DNA of 64,000 bases from UTCHB3 sp008363265. Its GTDB lineage: Bacteria > Bacteroidota > Ignavibacteria > Ignavibacteriales > Ignavibacteriaceae. The translations under genes were made by a program, and so were the position numbers. The DNA is taken from NCBI GenBank assembly GCA_045863055.1, contig BTUW01000011.1, positions 56,385-120,384 of the forward strand, given 5' to 3'. Below are positions 44,126 to 52,679 of the stretch, piece after piece (within the stretch, counting starts at the first letter, position 1; each line of letters begins with the position of its first letter). The notes beneath the pieces were generated by a model. The model worked only from the letters and a program-made list of their open reading frames with translations, did no database searches and was not told where the DNA came from.

Positions 44126-46456
44126 ATGCGAATAATTTTCACGCTTTGCGTCCTCCTTCTCCTGGCTTCACCGGTTCACGCACAAAACCGTAACTACATC
44201 GTCTCCGGTGTTGTTTCCGAGGCAGGCAGCGAAGAGGTGCTGATCGGGGCTTATGTAGTGATTTACAAAGACTCAGTTCGGAAGGGAAACCCCCTTAGGT
44301 CGATCACTTCCAACAAGTTCGGATTCTACTCCCTACCGGCACTTCCCGGGGGAAAATACTACATTTTTTCCGGTGCCCTCGGGTATGAGACGTTCAAAAA
44401 AGAGGTGGAACTTTCAGGAGAGAAGCCCAACATCAGGCTCGACATAAAGCTGCTGAAAACAGAGATCCTTCTGAGCGAAGTAAAGGTCTTTGCCGAAAAG
44501 TACGAGGACTTCGCCAACACTTCAGGTACCGTGGAGCTCGATCCCGAACTGATCCAGACCCTCCCTTCATTCGGCGGTGAGACAGATATCTTCAGGGCAC
44601 TTCAGCTTCTTCCGGGTGTCTCCAACGCCAACGAACTTTCAGCAGGTATATATGTAAGGGGAAGTTCAGCCGATCAGACACTCACACTGATAGATGGCGT
44701 GCAGGTGTATAACCCTTCACACCTCGGTGGATTCGCGAGTACTTTCAACTCGGACGCGATACAGAACATAAAACTTATTAAAGGTGCTTTCCCCGCGCAG
44801 TATGGCGGCCGCCTCTCGAGTGTGCTTGATGTTACCACCCGCGAAGGTTCATCCGAAAAATTCATTGGAACAGCCAATCTCTCGAATATAAGCAGCCGCT
44901 TCACCATTGAAGGGCCGCTGAGTGACAAGTCAACCTACATCCTCTCTGCCCGTGTGATGTACCTCGACAAGCTCCTCTCCCTCATCCCGCAGGCGGAAAG
45001 ATTCCCCCGGTATGGTTTTTATGACGCGAACGGTAAGATACACTATAAACTCTCCGAGACCGACCGGCTTTTTATCACCGGCTTCTTCAGCAGCGACCAG
45101 CTGACCGAGCCACCCGCTAGCAAGGATATCGGCTTCGACATCGGCTGGAAGAACTCGACCCTCAACCTGACCTGGACCAAGATATACACATCGCAGATAT
45201 TCACCAGCACTTCACTGGTCTATACGTATTACGACTTCAAAACCGCGATGAAGGACAAGAATCCACAGAAGAAAGATGCTCTCGACTTCTTCACTTCATC
45301 ACTCGTTAACGATTTCCAGTTGAAAACCGATATCCAGATATTCCTGAATGAGGCAAACCTCCTGCAGCTTGGTGCCGAGGCGACTTATCACAATTTCGAA
45401 GTGCTTACAAGCGACTTCTACACTTCCGAGCTTAAGTACGCGATCGATCTCGGAAGAAAATACAAGGCGATCGAAGTGGCACTCTTTGCGCAGGATGAGA
45501 TCACATGGTTCCAGGATCTGAAAACCAACCTCGGGGTGCGGTTCTACTACTTCAACGAAGGGAAACTCTACGGCTGGGAGCCGAGGGCTTCACTCACCTG
45601 GTACATGTTCGACCGCCTGATATTCCGCGCCGCATTCGCGATGGCCAACCAGCCGATTCACCTGATGGCCAGAAATGATGTTTACCTGCCGACCGATGTC
45701 TGGTTTCCCTCCACACCCGTGGTGAAGCCGGCCAAATCGATGCAGGGAGCCATAGGATTCGAAGGAACCAGTGCCGATAAAACCTTCCTTTTCACCGTGG
45801 AGGCTTACTATAAAGACCTCGCCAACCTCTACGAGTACCGCGAGGATGCGAATTTCGCTTACACCAGCAAATATGAAGACCAGCTCACAGTCGGCCGCGG
45901 CGAAGCCTATGGCGTTGAAATGTTCTTCAATAAAAGGATCGGTACGGTCACGGGCTGGTTCGGGTACACCCTTTCGTGGACCAAGCGTTACTTTGATGAT
46001 CTGAACAGAAGTGTACCATTCTACCCGCAGTTCGACCGCCGGCACGACGTCTCGATCGTACTGAGCTGGCAGGCATCCGAGGCACTTTCATTCGCGGCCA
46101 CTTGGAACTACTCAACAGGCAAGGCTTTCCCCCTGCCTGTAATGCAGTACTCGTTCCTGACCATGAGCAATCCGAATGACAACACTCAGGAGGTATTTTA
46201 CGAGTATTCCGCGCGCGATGCGTTCAGACTTCCGGCGTTTCACAAACTCGATCTCAGCGTCAACTGGGTCTTCGACTGGGGTGACAACAAGGCCGAACTG
46301 TCACTTAATATTTACAACGTTTACAACAGATACAATGTATTCTCGAAATATGTCGGTTACAAGATAGATGAGGTAACAGGCATCAGAACACCAGTACTTA
46401 AACAGTTCACCCTTTATCCGTTTCTCCCATCTCTTGGGTTGAAAGTACACTTTTAG
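44126..46456 (+). CDS. TonB-dependent receptor with carboxypeptidase-regulatory-like N-terminal domain
   Basis: A 776-residue outer-membrane receptor. The signal peptide is followed by a CarboxypepD_reg-like domain (IVSGVVSEAGSEEVLIGAYV ... GFYSLPALPGG), then a plug domain (FRALQLLPGV ... YVRGSSADQTLTLIDGVQVYNP and FNSDAIQNIKLIKGAFPAQYGGRLSSVLDVTTREG) and a long barrel ending in KVHF. It has a partner lipoprotein of the DUF4249 family downstream, a common pairing. The transported ligand is unknown. Confidence 0.93.
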   Translation: MRIIFTLCVLLLLASPVHAQNRNYIVSGVVSEAGSEEVLIGAYVVIYKDSVRKGNPLRSITSNKFGFYSLPALPGGKYYIFSGALGYETFKKEVELSGEKPNIRLDIKLLKTEILLSEVKVFAEKYEDFANTSGTVELDPELIQTLPSFGGETDIFRALQLLPGVSNANELSAGIYVRGSSADQTLTLIDGVQVYNPSHLGGFASTFNSDAIQNIKLIKGAFPAQYGGRLSSVLDVTTREGSSEKFIGTANLSNISSRFTIEGPLSDKSTYILSARVMYLDKLLSLIPQAERFPRYGFYDANGKIHYKLSETDRLFITGFFSSDQLTEPPASKDIGFDIGWKNSTLNLTWTKIYTSQIFTSTSLVYTYYDFKTAMKDKNPQKKDALDFFTSSLVNDFQLKTDIQIFLNEANLLQLGAEATYHNFEVLTSDFYTSELKYAIDLGRKYKAIEVALFAQDEITWFQDLKTNLGVRFYYFNEGKLYGWEPRASLTWYMFDRLIFRAAFAMANQPIHLMARNDVYLPTDVWFPSTPVVKPAKSMQGAIGFEGTSADKTFLFTVEAYYKDLANLYEYREDANFAYTSKYEDQLTVGRGEAYGVEMFFNKRIGTVTGWFGYTLSWTKRYFDDLNRSVPFYPQFDRRHDVSIVLSWQASEALSFAATWNYSTGKAFPLPVMQYSFLTMSNPNDNTQEVFYEYSARDAFRLPAFHKLDLSVNWVFDWGDNKAELSLNIYNVYNRYNVFSKYVGYKIDEVTGIRTPVLKQFTLYPFLPSLGLKVHF

Positions 46457-46463
46457 GAAGTGT

Positions 46464-46503
46464 GAAATGTGAAATGTGATTCGCCGGACCAGGGTGAAGT
46501 CGT
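46464..46503. repeat. REP-like element between TonB receptor and DUF4249 genes
   Basis: GTGAAATGTGAAATGTGATTCGCC followed after seven bases by GGTGAA. It is an inverted relative of the element at 112-155. It occupies most of the 64-bp spacer. Confidence 0.5.
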
Positions 46504-46520
46504 TTTTTTAAGGTTTTTCT

Positions 46521-47354
46521 ATGATTAAAAGATTGAAATTTTTATTGTTGGTTGTTTTAATGTCGTTGCCGGTGTTCACGGGGTGTGAGCAGGTGGTTGA
46601 TGAAGAGGCTTTCCCGTATGAGATGAAGCTCGTGATAAGGGGGCTGATCGAAGACGGCCAGCAGATCAAGGATATCTACGTGGGCAGAACACTCCCCGTT
46701 GCAGTTCCATTCCGTGGTGATTTCGCCAACCTGAGTGATGCCATCGTATCAATTAAAGTGGATACACTCCGGTATATTCTCCGGCACACGAAAGACGGAC
46801 TATATTCAGCTCCTGCTACAGTTCGCGCGAGGGCGGGCAAGACATATGAGATACTCGTTTCGTGGGAGAATCTTTCGGCAGGTGCGATAACAACAATTCC
46901 GGATGCCGGTTCGATTGGTGGAGTCTACATGGTGAATTCAAAAAATGACACAGGTAAAACGATCAGGGTGATGAGTGCCGAGATCACCCCCCGCGGTTCG
47001 GAAACATACGCCATTACATGGCTGTCATACACCCAGACCGGTCAGATCTACGCCGAGGACACCAGGTACAATACTGTAATGAAGAAACTTCCGAACTCTA
47101 ATTCCCTGACACTGCAGGTTCTTTCGGCTGAGATCCCGGCTTCCTATGCCTCCCGCCCCCAGGATCTGGGTGTGGGGGTTTATGTATATGATGAAGCTTT
47201 TTACGATTATTTCAAAACAAAAGGTTCGAGCAAACTCTCGGATGCCGTTTTCGGACAACCCTCCACTTCAGTGAAGTGGAACGTTCAGGGTGACGGGATC
47301 GGCATGTTCATCGGACGCTCAAAAACCAACAAGCAGATCACGTCTCTTCAATAA
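46521..47354 (+). CDS. DUF4249 family lipoprotein
   Basis: A 277-residue lipoprotein with lipobox TGC (Cys22 in LPVFTGCEQVV). The DUF4249 pattern EMKLVIRGLIEDG ... DIYVGRTLP is clear near residues 34-60. Such proteins lie downstream of TonB receptors and are thought to be surface partners of the receptor, as SusD is of SusC, although structurally unrelated. It ends just before the MscS gene. Confidence 0.88.
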   Translation: MIKRLKFLLLVVLMSLPVFTGCEQVVDEEAFPYEMKLVIRGLIEDGQQIKDIYVGRTLPVAVPFRGDFANLSDAIVSIKVDTLRYILRHTKDGLYSAPATVRARAGKTYEILVSWENLSAGAITTIPDAGSIGGVYMVNSKNDTGKTIRVMSAEITPRGSETYAITWLSYTQTGQIYAEDTRYNTVMKKLPNSNSLTLQVLSAEIPASYASRPQDLGVGVYVYDEAFYDYFKTKGSSKLSDAVFGQPSTSVKWNVQGDGIGMFIGRSKTNKQITSLQ

Positions 47355-47390
47355 TCTGCGGTAATTCTCAACCTCGATCAAGGAGGTCTT

Positions 47391-49841
47391 TTGCATAAAA
47401 TTATTAATGCCGGTACAACTCTCAACGGCTTTCTGAAGCTGATCACTCTGATCTGCATCTTCTGTATCCTTCCGGCGATACCGGTAAATGCACAGGATGA
47501 TACCACCAAGACAGCATACCCCACAGCCGATACCCTCTTCCATGATGTAAAGTCGGTCCCCAATGCGTACGTTGCCGACAAGGTGTGGCTCGATGGAGTG
47601 AACCGGTCACTACTCCCCTCAGGCAGGTTCGGCGAGATCGAACAGCAACTGGCAGCAATAAAGCAGAATTTCGCTTCTCTGAAAACAGCCACCGCGCAGA
47701 CCGATCTTTCCAAAGAATACGTTGAAGCCCTCTCTGAATATCTCAGGCTCTGGACAAGACAGAAAAGCGGGATGGACAGCTGGAACACTGATGTTTCAGG
47801 CATTGTGACGACACTTTCGGCTCAGCAGGCAGGCCTGAAGAAGAAGATCGAAGTATGGAGGCTTACAGATTCGGTCGCGGTCGCAAATTCAGCACCCGCT
47901 TCGATTCTGCAGAAGATCCGCAGCCTTAAATATGAACTGGTGGAAACTTCGGGTAAACTTACCTCCGGAATCGACAGGCTTCTCAAGTCGCAGAATCAAT
48001 TGGTTGAAGATTACGTCCAGACCGAACTGATGCTCTCTCAGGTCAAGGATTACTTCCTTCTCAGCAAGAGGGAGCTGTTTGTGCAGAACTCATCAACACT
48101 TTGGGACTTTTTTGCATCCTCGGCACAAAGCAGGTCTTTCTTTACATCGTTCGTTAATATCGGCTCGGTTTATCTGACTGCCACGGGTACATTTTTCACC
48201 GGCGGTACCGGCTTCCTGCTCGTAATTGTTGTTTATTTCCTCCTGCTCGCGGGAGTGATCATCGCAATGTCGAGGTTTTTCAAAAGGATAACCCCGGACG
48301 ACCCGCTGCTGCAAAGATCAGGGATGCCGTTCAATTTCCCCTTCACCACCTTGGTATTTATCTTTCTCTTCTCTCTGAACATCGTGATAAGCGATGTCCC
48401 CGAGATATTCCTTACAGTGATACATCTTCTGATGATCTTCCCGATCATCCTGATCTTCAGGCAGATCAGTGACCGCCGGTATCACCGGACCATCCATATA
48501 GTGGGAGCTTTCCTGGTCCTTCAGAAGTTGAAGCTGGTTTCAGGAAGCGGTTCCGATGCAGAGAGGATCCTGCTCACGATAATTACAGCATTCTCGATCG
48601 GGGTACTGTTATGGGTGCAACTGAACAGGGAAGTGGCAGCCAGGGTCGATCTTTTCCACCGTTATGTCAAACTCCTCTTCAGAACGCTAACCGTGCTGAT
48701 GGCGATCGCTTTCATCGCCAACCTCTTCGGTTATCTGATGGTGAGCATAACGATTGTAAACGGTGTGCTGAACAGCATCAACGGTATCGCGGTTCTTACG
48801 ATACTTCAGCGTTTCATCCTCGGGTCGATCCTCCTTTTCCTGAACACAGACACTGCGAAGTTTTCACTGATCGTGCGTGACCACTACGATCTGATGAGTA
48901 AAAAGATTGCGGGGTTCATCTCCGTCCTGGTTAAAATTCTTGCCGTTTCTGTTGTTCTTAGGAGCTTCGGAATGTTTGTTGTTACCTGGGAGTTTTTGGA
49001 GTCACTTCTCGGCGCGGAGATCAATGTTGGCGATCTCTCCCTGAAGGTTGAGACTATAATCGTATTCTTCTTCTCAGTCTGGATCGCGGTAAAATTAGCA
49101 CAGTTCATAAGATTTATTCTTGAAAAGGACATCCTCATAAGGATGGACCTCGACCGGGGTGTGCCAGCTACCATCTCCGCTGTTACCTTTTACCTTATCT
49201 CCGGGTTCGGGATAATATTCGCGGTGGTAAGTTCCGGACTCGATATGAACCGTTTCTCACTTCTTGCGGGAGCTCTTGGCGTCGGTATCGGTTTCGGTTT
49301 GCAGGATATTGTCAAGAACTTCATATCAGGTATAATCCTGATCTTCGAGCGCCCGATCCACATCGGTGATGCCGTTCAGGTGGATGAACTTTCCGGAGTG
49401 GTACGCCGTATCGGTATCCGGTCAAGCGTTATCAAAACCTGGGAAGGTGCCGAGGTTATTGTGCCGAACGGTAATCTGATCTCGAACAGACTTATCAACT
49501 GGACATTCTCAGACAAACAAAAGAGGATCGATATCCCCGTCGGAGTGGCGTACGGAACAAGACCGGAGAAAGTTGTCGGATTGTTGAAAGCTTGCGCGGC
49601 GGCCCACGAAAATGTGCTGGAAACTCCCCCGCCCAATGTTTTCATGAAGGATCTCGCCGACAGCTCAATAGTGTTCGAGCTCCGGTGCTGGACGGCCGAC
49701 TTTGATTCAGCTGTAATTATCCGAAGTGATCTGATGATCGCCATCGAAAAGACACTCTCTGAGAATGGCATCGAGATCCCGTTCCCCCAAAGGGACATTA
49801 ACATAAAACAGGTGACAGAAATAAAAAACGGGGCGGAATAG
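47391..49841 (+). CDS. Mechanosensitive ion channel, MscS family, large form
   Basis: An 816-residue protein. The TTG start at 47391 is preceded by AAGGAGGTC, an excellent ribosome site, and gives a signal peptide (LKLITLICIFCILPAIPVNAQ). A periplasmic helical part (about 30-270) is followed by multiple membrane helices and the conserved MscS core (residues about 620-800): LAGALGVGIGFGLQDIVKNFISGIILIFERP, VPNGNLISNRLINWT and the beta-rich tail. It probably opens under membrane tension during osmotic downshift. It lies in the TonB/DUF4249 transcript. Confidence 0.92.
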   Translation: MHKIINAGTTLNGFLKLITLICIFCILPAIPVNAQDDTTKTAYPTADTLFHDVKSVPNAYVADKVWLDGVNRSLLPSGRFGEIEQQLAAIKQNFASLKTATAQTDLSKEYVEALSEYLRLWTRQKSGMDSWNTDVSGIVTTLSAQQAGLKKKIEVWRLTDSVAVANSAPASILQKIRSLKYELVETSGKLTSGIDRLLKSQNQLVEDYVQTELMLSQVKDYFLLSKRELFVQNSSTLWDFFASSAQSRSFFTSFVNIGSVYLTATGTFFTGGTGFLLVIVVYFLLLAGVIIAMSRFFKRITPDDPLLQRSGMPFNFPFTTLVFIFLFSLNIVISDVPEIFLTVIHLLMIFPIILIFRQISDRRYHRTIHIVGAFLVLQKLKLVSGSGSDAERILLTIITAFSIGVLLWVQLNREVAARVDLFHRYVKLLFRTLTVLMAIAFIANLFGYLMVSITIVNGVLNSINGIAVLTILQRFILGSILLFLNTDTAKFSLIVRDHYDLMSKKIAGFISVLVKILAVSVVLRSFGMFVVTWEFLESLLGAEINVGDLSLKVETIIVFFFSVWIAVKLAQFIRFILEKDILIRMDLDRGVPATISAVTFYLISGFGIIFAVVSSGLDMNRFSLLAGALGVGIGFGLQDIVKNFISGIILIFERPIHIGDAVQVDELSGVVRRIGIRSSVIKTWEGAEVIVPNGNLISNRLINWTFSDKQKRIDIPVGVAYGTRPEKVVGLLKACAAAHENVLETPPPNVFMKDLADSSIVFELRCWTADFDSAVIIRSDLMIAIEKTLSENGIEIPFPQRDINIKQVTEIKNGAE

Positions 49842-49846
49842 AAAAA

Positions 49847-51742
49847 ATGAGATACCTGAAATTTTTGCTCCTCCTGTCATTTTTTCTGCTTCAGTATGGT
49901 ACCACGTACGCCTGGATATTCCCCGAGCACAGGGATATAATGCGCGTTGGAATCGGGAAACTCTCCTCTGAAAAAAGGCAGCAACTTGAAGCCCTCTGGA
50001 AGCTCGCACGCACCGGTTATGAAAACAGGCTTTCACCTTCTGTGATCTTCGAGGGTACCGTCACTTCAAAGTCGCTGATCGATCTTGCGTCATGGCCGGC
50101 TATCAGCGGTGATCACTCGGTCTCGGGCAAAGACATGCTAAATATTGTTCTCAACTCCGATTGGATCGATAATGTCTGCGAGATAGCTTATGAATTGAAA
50201 CTTGATCTTGCCGCAGCTGACTCCAGGGATGACGTGCTCAATGCCCTGCGCGATTCTGACCTCCGGTTCCAAAGAGCCGATCCCGAATACGCCTCGAGGG
50301 CCGGACACAATGATGTCCATTTCCTCAGGTCACTGTCAAACATGCATCAGTCCCTCCGGTCATATCTTAATTATTGTATCGCGCCCGGGGCTGATCTGAA
50401 CGCACTGGGTGTATACATTATCTATCATCATCTGGCACTGTACAAAGCATCTTACTGCGCCACTGCAAACCTGACCGGTGAGGAAAGAGCCAGGATCGTG
50501 ATCTCGGCACTGGCTGATGAGGCGTTTGCCCTCCACTTCCTCGAAGATTTTACCGCCGCTGGACATGCCGCCGGCGTCTGGGGTGATCCTTCACAGAAAA
50601 AAGGATCGCACGACTACTACAACGAGCGCGGTATTCAGACCACGACCTGGAACGGCGAGTCGATTATTATCGTGGGAGATGCGTGGATCAGAAATGAAGA
50701 TATTGAGAGAACCGCGCATTTGGTTAGAATGAGCCTGGAACAGGTAATTGACGCCTTCGCGGGTTCAATTACTGTAAACATCCCCCCGTTTAACGGTATC
50801 GATCCTTCAACACCCGGTGATTTCAATATCTCCAAAACTGACTTCATGCCTGAAATGAACATTGACAGCAATGTTGTTGCGATGGCAGTTCCAATTTTTA
50901 TGGATACTCCCGTTCCGGCCCTTAATCAGGGTCTTGGCGAATTGCCGCGCTTCCGGTCAGAACTGGGATTCTTCATCGGACTCGCGGCATCAATGACGGG
51001 TACCGTGGTCTCCAGAAGTTTCGGACCAAGCCAGAACTACCCGGGTGCCATTTCGGGTGTGGATGCGACCATCAAATTCGGCGTAGGGCTTGATGGTGTT
51101 TTAAGCGAGTCGAGTGACGGGCTCGCGTTCATCGGTGTGGGAATAAAGCGCGAAACAGGCGCCACTTCGGGGATAGTTGACATGGCTGAAACCAAAGCCT
51201 ATGGGAACCTTCTTTCTTCGATCCCGCCGAGGAGTTCGATCAGCCTTAAACTAAGATGCCCGTTCTTCCTTATTCCTGGTGACCTTATATTTACCACACC
51301 CTTCCTTACCTGGATCGCACCTCAGACCCTTGAAAAGATGGCAGCTTTTGCCGCGAACGGGGGTCTGATCCCATGGCAGGCGGGTATTTCCACATCGATC
51401 GGAAGGTTTCAGTTCATTCTCGGCAGGGAGGTTAATGTCCAGTTGTTCGGTTTGGTCGACAAGGATGTTGCTTTCCATGAAGGAGTTGACCCGAACAATG
51501 ACCGTGGTTTCGTGCTGGCTTCGTACAAGTCTACCAGGATCGAACTGCCGATACTCGAATACCGGCCGTTCAGAACTTTCGCGTCAGATCAAAGCTCCAA
51601 GCTTTTCGTCCAGTTCTACGGCGGGGTTGACATCCCGTATGATATGGCACTTGTGGAGAACGTGAATGTAAAATTAAAGCCTCTCGAAAACCTCTGGTTT
51701 GTCGGTTTGAGGATCGCTTTCGACTGGAGGTATTACCTCTGA
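49847..51742 (+). CDS. Secreted phospholipase C/S1-P1 nuclease-like helical domain fused to a C-terminal barrel-like region
   Basis: A 631-residue exported protein. Just after the signal peptide comes WIFPEHRDIM, then several metal-ligand-like motifs: H/D clusters near HNDVHFL (about 151-157), FLEDFTAAGHAAGVW (about 230-245) and SHDYYNERG (about 262). This pattern resembles the Zn-dependent phospholipase C and S1/P1 nuclease fold, which uses a Trp1 amino group, His and Asp. Residues 370-631 look like alternating barrel strands (LGFFIGLAASMTG ... GLRIAFDWRYYL), perhaps anchoring the catalytic part to the outer membrane. The fold assignment is provisional. It follows mscS by 5 bp. Confidence 0.6.
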   Translation: MRYLKFLLLLSFFLLQYGTTYAWIFPEHRDIMRVGIGKLSSEKRQQLEALWKLARTGYENRLSPSVIFEGTVTSKSLIDLASWPAISGDHSVSGKDMLNIVLNSDWIDNVCEIAYELKLDLAAADSRDDVLNALRDSDLRFQRADPEYASRAGHNDVHFLRSLSNMHQSLRSYLNYCIAPGADLNALGVYIIYHHLALYKASYCATANLTGEERARIVISALADEAFALHFLEDFTAAGHAAGVWGDPSQKKGSHDYYNERGIQTTTWNGESIIIVGDAWIRNEDIERTAHLVRMSLEQVIDAFAGSITVNIPPFNGIDPSTPGDFNISKTDFMPEMNIDSNVVAMAVPIFMDTPVPALNQGLGELPRFRSELGFFIGLAASMTGTVVSRSFGPSQNYPGAISGVDATIKFGVGLDGVLSESSDGLAFIGVGIKRETGATSGIVDMAETKAYGNLLSSIPPRSSISLKLRCPFFLIPGDLIFTTPFLTWIAPQTLEKMAAFAANGGLIPWQAGISTSIGRFQFILGREVNVQLFGLVDKDVAFHEGVDPNNDRGFVLASYKSTRIELPILEYRPFRTFASDQSSKLFVQFYGGVDIPYDMALVENVNVKLKPLENLWFVGLRIAFDWRYYL

Positions 51743-51752
51743 TCCTGAGAAG

Positions 51753-52400
51753 CTAAAACTCGTATCTGACGAACAGGCCGGTGTTTTCCGTGGTCTTAAG
51801 CTCGCCTTTCCCTTTTTGTGTGAGGTCGAGGCCTATACCTGTCTGAAAACCATCCCATTTCAGTCCGAGTCTGAGACACTGGAAGAGTGATGGTTCACCA
51901 CCTGCCCAGGCAGGGAAAGCAGAGTTCGCTTCGATTTGCGCAAAAAGCCTCGTTTTTCCGCTGATCAGAGGGGTGTATTTAGCGTACAAGTAGAGATCAA
52001 GGTCAGGATCTTTAAGGGTTTCACAGATCAGCCAGCCAAAGAACATAAAATCATCACTGAACTTCACATACTGCATCCCAAGTTTCGGATACATCCCGTC
52101 GTTTGTTATCAGCGATACCGCCACGGGTCCAAAACCACCCAGAGCCGCCGGATTGTAACTTATCGCCTGCATTGCCACAAAGAAGGGTTTATTCGCGTCC
52201 GGGGTCATCTTATAGTCGAGCGTTATCTTCCCCCTGTTGAAGAGCACCCAATCGGAATTTTGCCCCTCAGAATCGCGGAATGGTTTGAAGAATAACACAT
52301 CAACCGTTGCTTTTTTGTCCCCAAAGAAGACTTCCCCGGGTATTTGGGCTTCGATAACGATGGTAAAAAGAAGTAGGGCGGACAGAAGAAACTTCATCAT
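51753..52400 (-). CDS. Exported beta-strand-rich protein, probable outer-membrane barrel
   Basis: A 215-residue protein with signal peptide (MMKFLLSALLLFTIVIEAQ) and C-terminal GLFVRYEF, a typical barrel end. Internal strands alternate polar and apolar residues. No family is recognised. It converges with the PLC-like gene at its 3' end, and its 5' region faces the 928-residue paralog gene. Confidence 0.65.
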   Translation of the reverse strand: MMKFLLSALLLFTIVIEAQIPGEVFFGDKKATVDVLFFKPFRDSEGQNSDWVLFNRGKITLDYKMTPDANKPFFVAMQAISYNPAALGGFGPVAVSLITNDGMYPKLGMQYVKFSDDFMFFGWLICETLKDPDLDLYLYAKYTPLISGKTRLFAQIEANSAFPAWAGGEPSLFQCLRLGLKWDGFQTGIGLDLTQKGKGELKTTENTGLFVRYEF

Positions 52401-52500
52401 GATCTTCTCCGAATTGGGTTGGTGAAGTGGTGTTTGACTAAATTAAATTAAATTCGACCGAATATACTTCTAAAATATTAAAAAATAAAGCGTTAGATAC

Positions 52501-52531
52501 TTGACATTGGTCGAAGAAATTCGTAAGTTTA
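52501..52531 (+). promoter_or_regulatory. Candidate promoter upstream of the first propeller paralog
   Basis: TTG-N20-TAAGTTTA (TTGACA at 52501-52506, TAAGTTTA at 52524-52531) has the same spacing as the his promoter candidate. Transcription would begin about 140 bp before the gene. Low-confidence motif match. Confidence 0.35.
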
Positions 52532-52679
52532 TAAAAGACAAACGATTTCCCTCGCGTTTGTCACAAAACCTCTAACCTTTTCCTGCCGAAGTGGTCCGGT
52601 TTTTACCGCGAACCGCCTCCTCAACCCATAAATAATGTGTTTTTGCGACACTTCCTGACCACAAATCACAGGAGATGCC

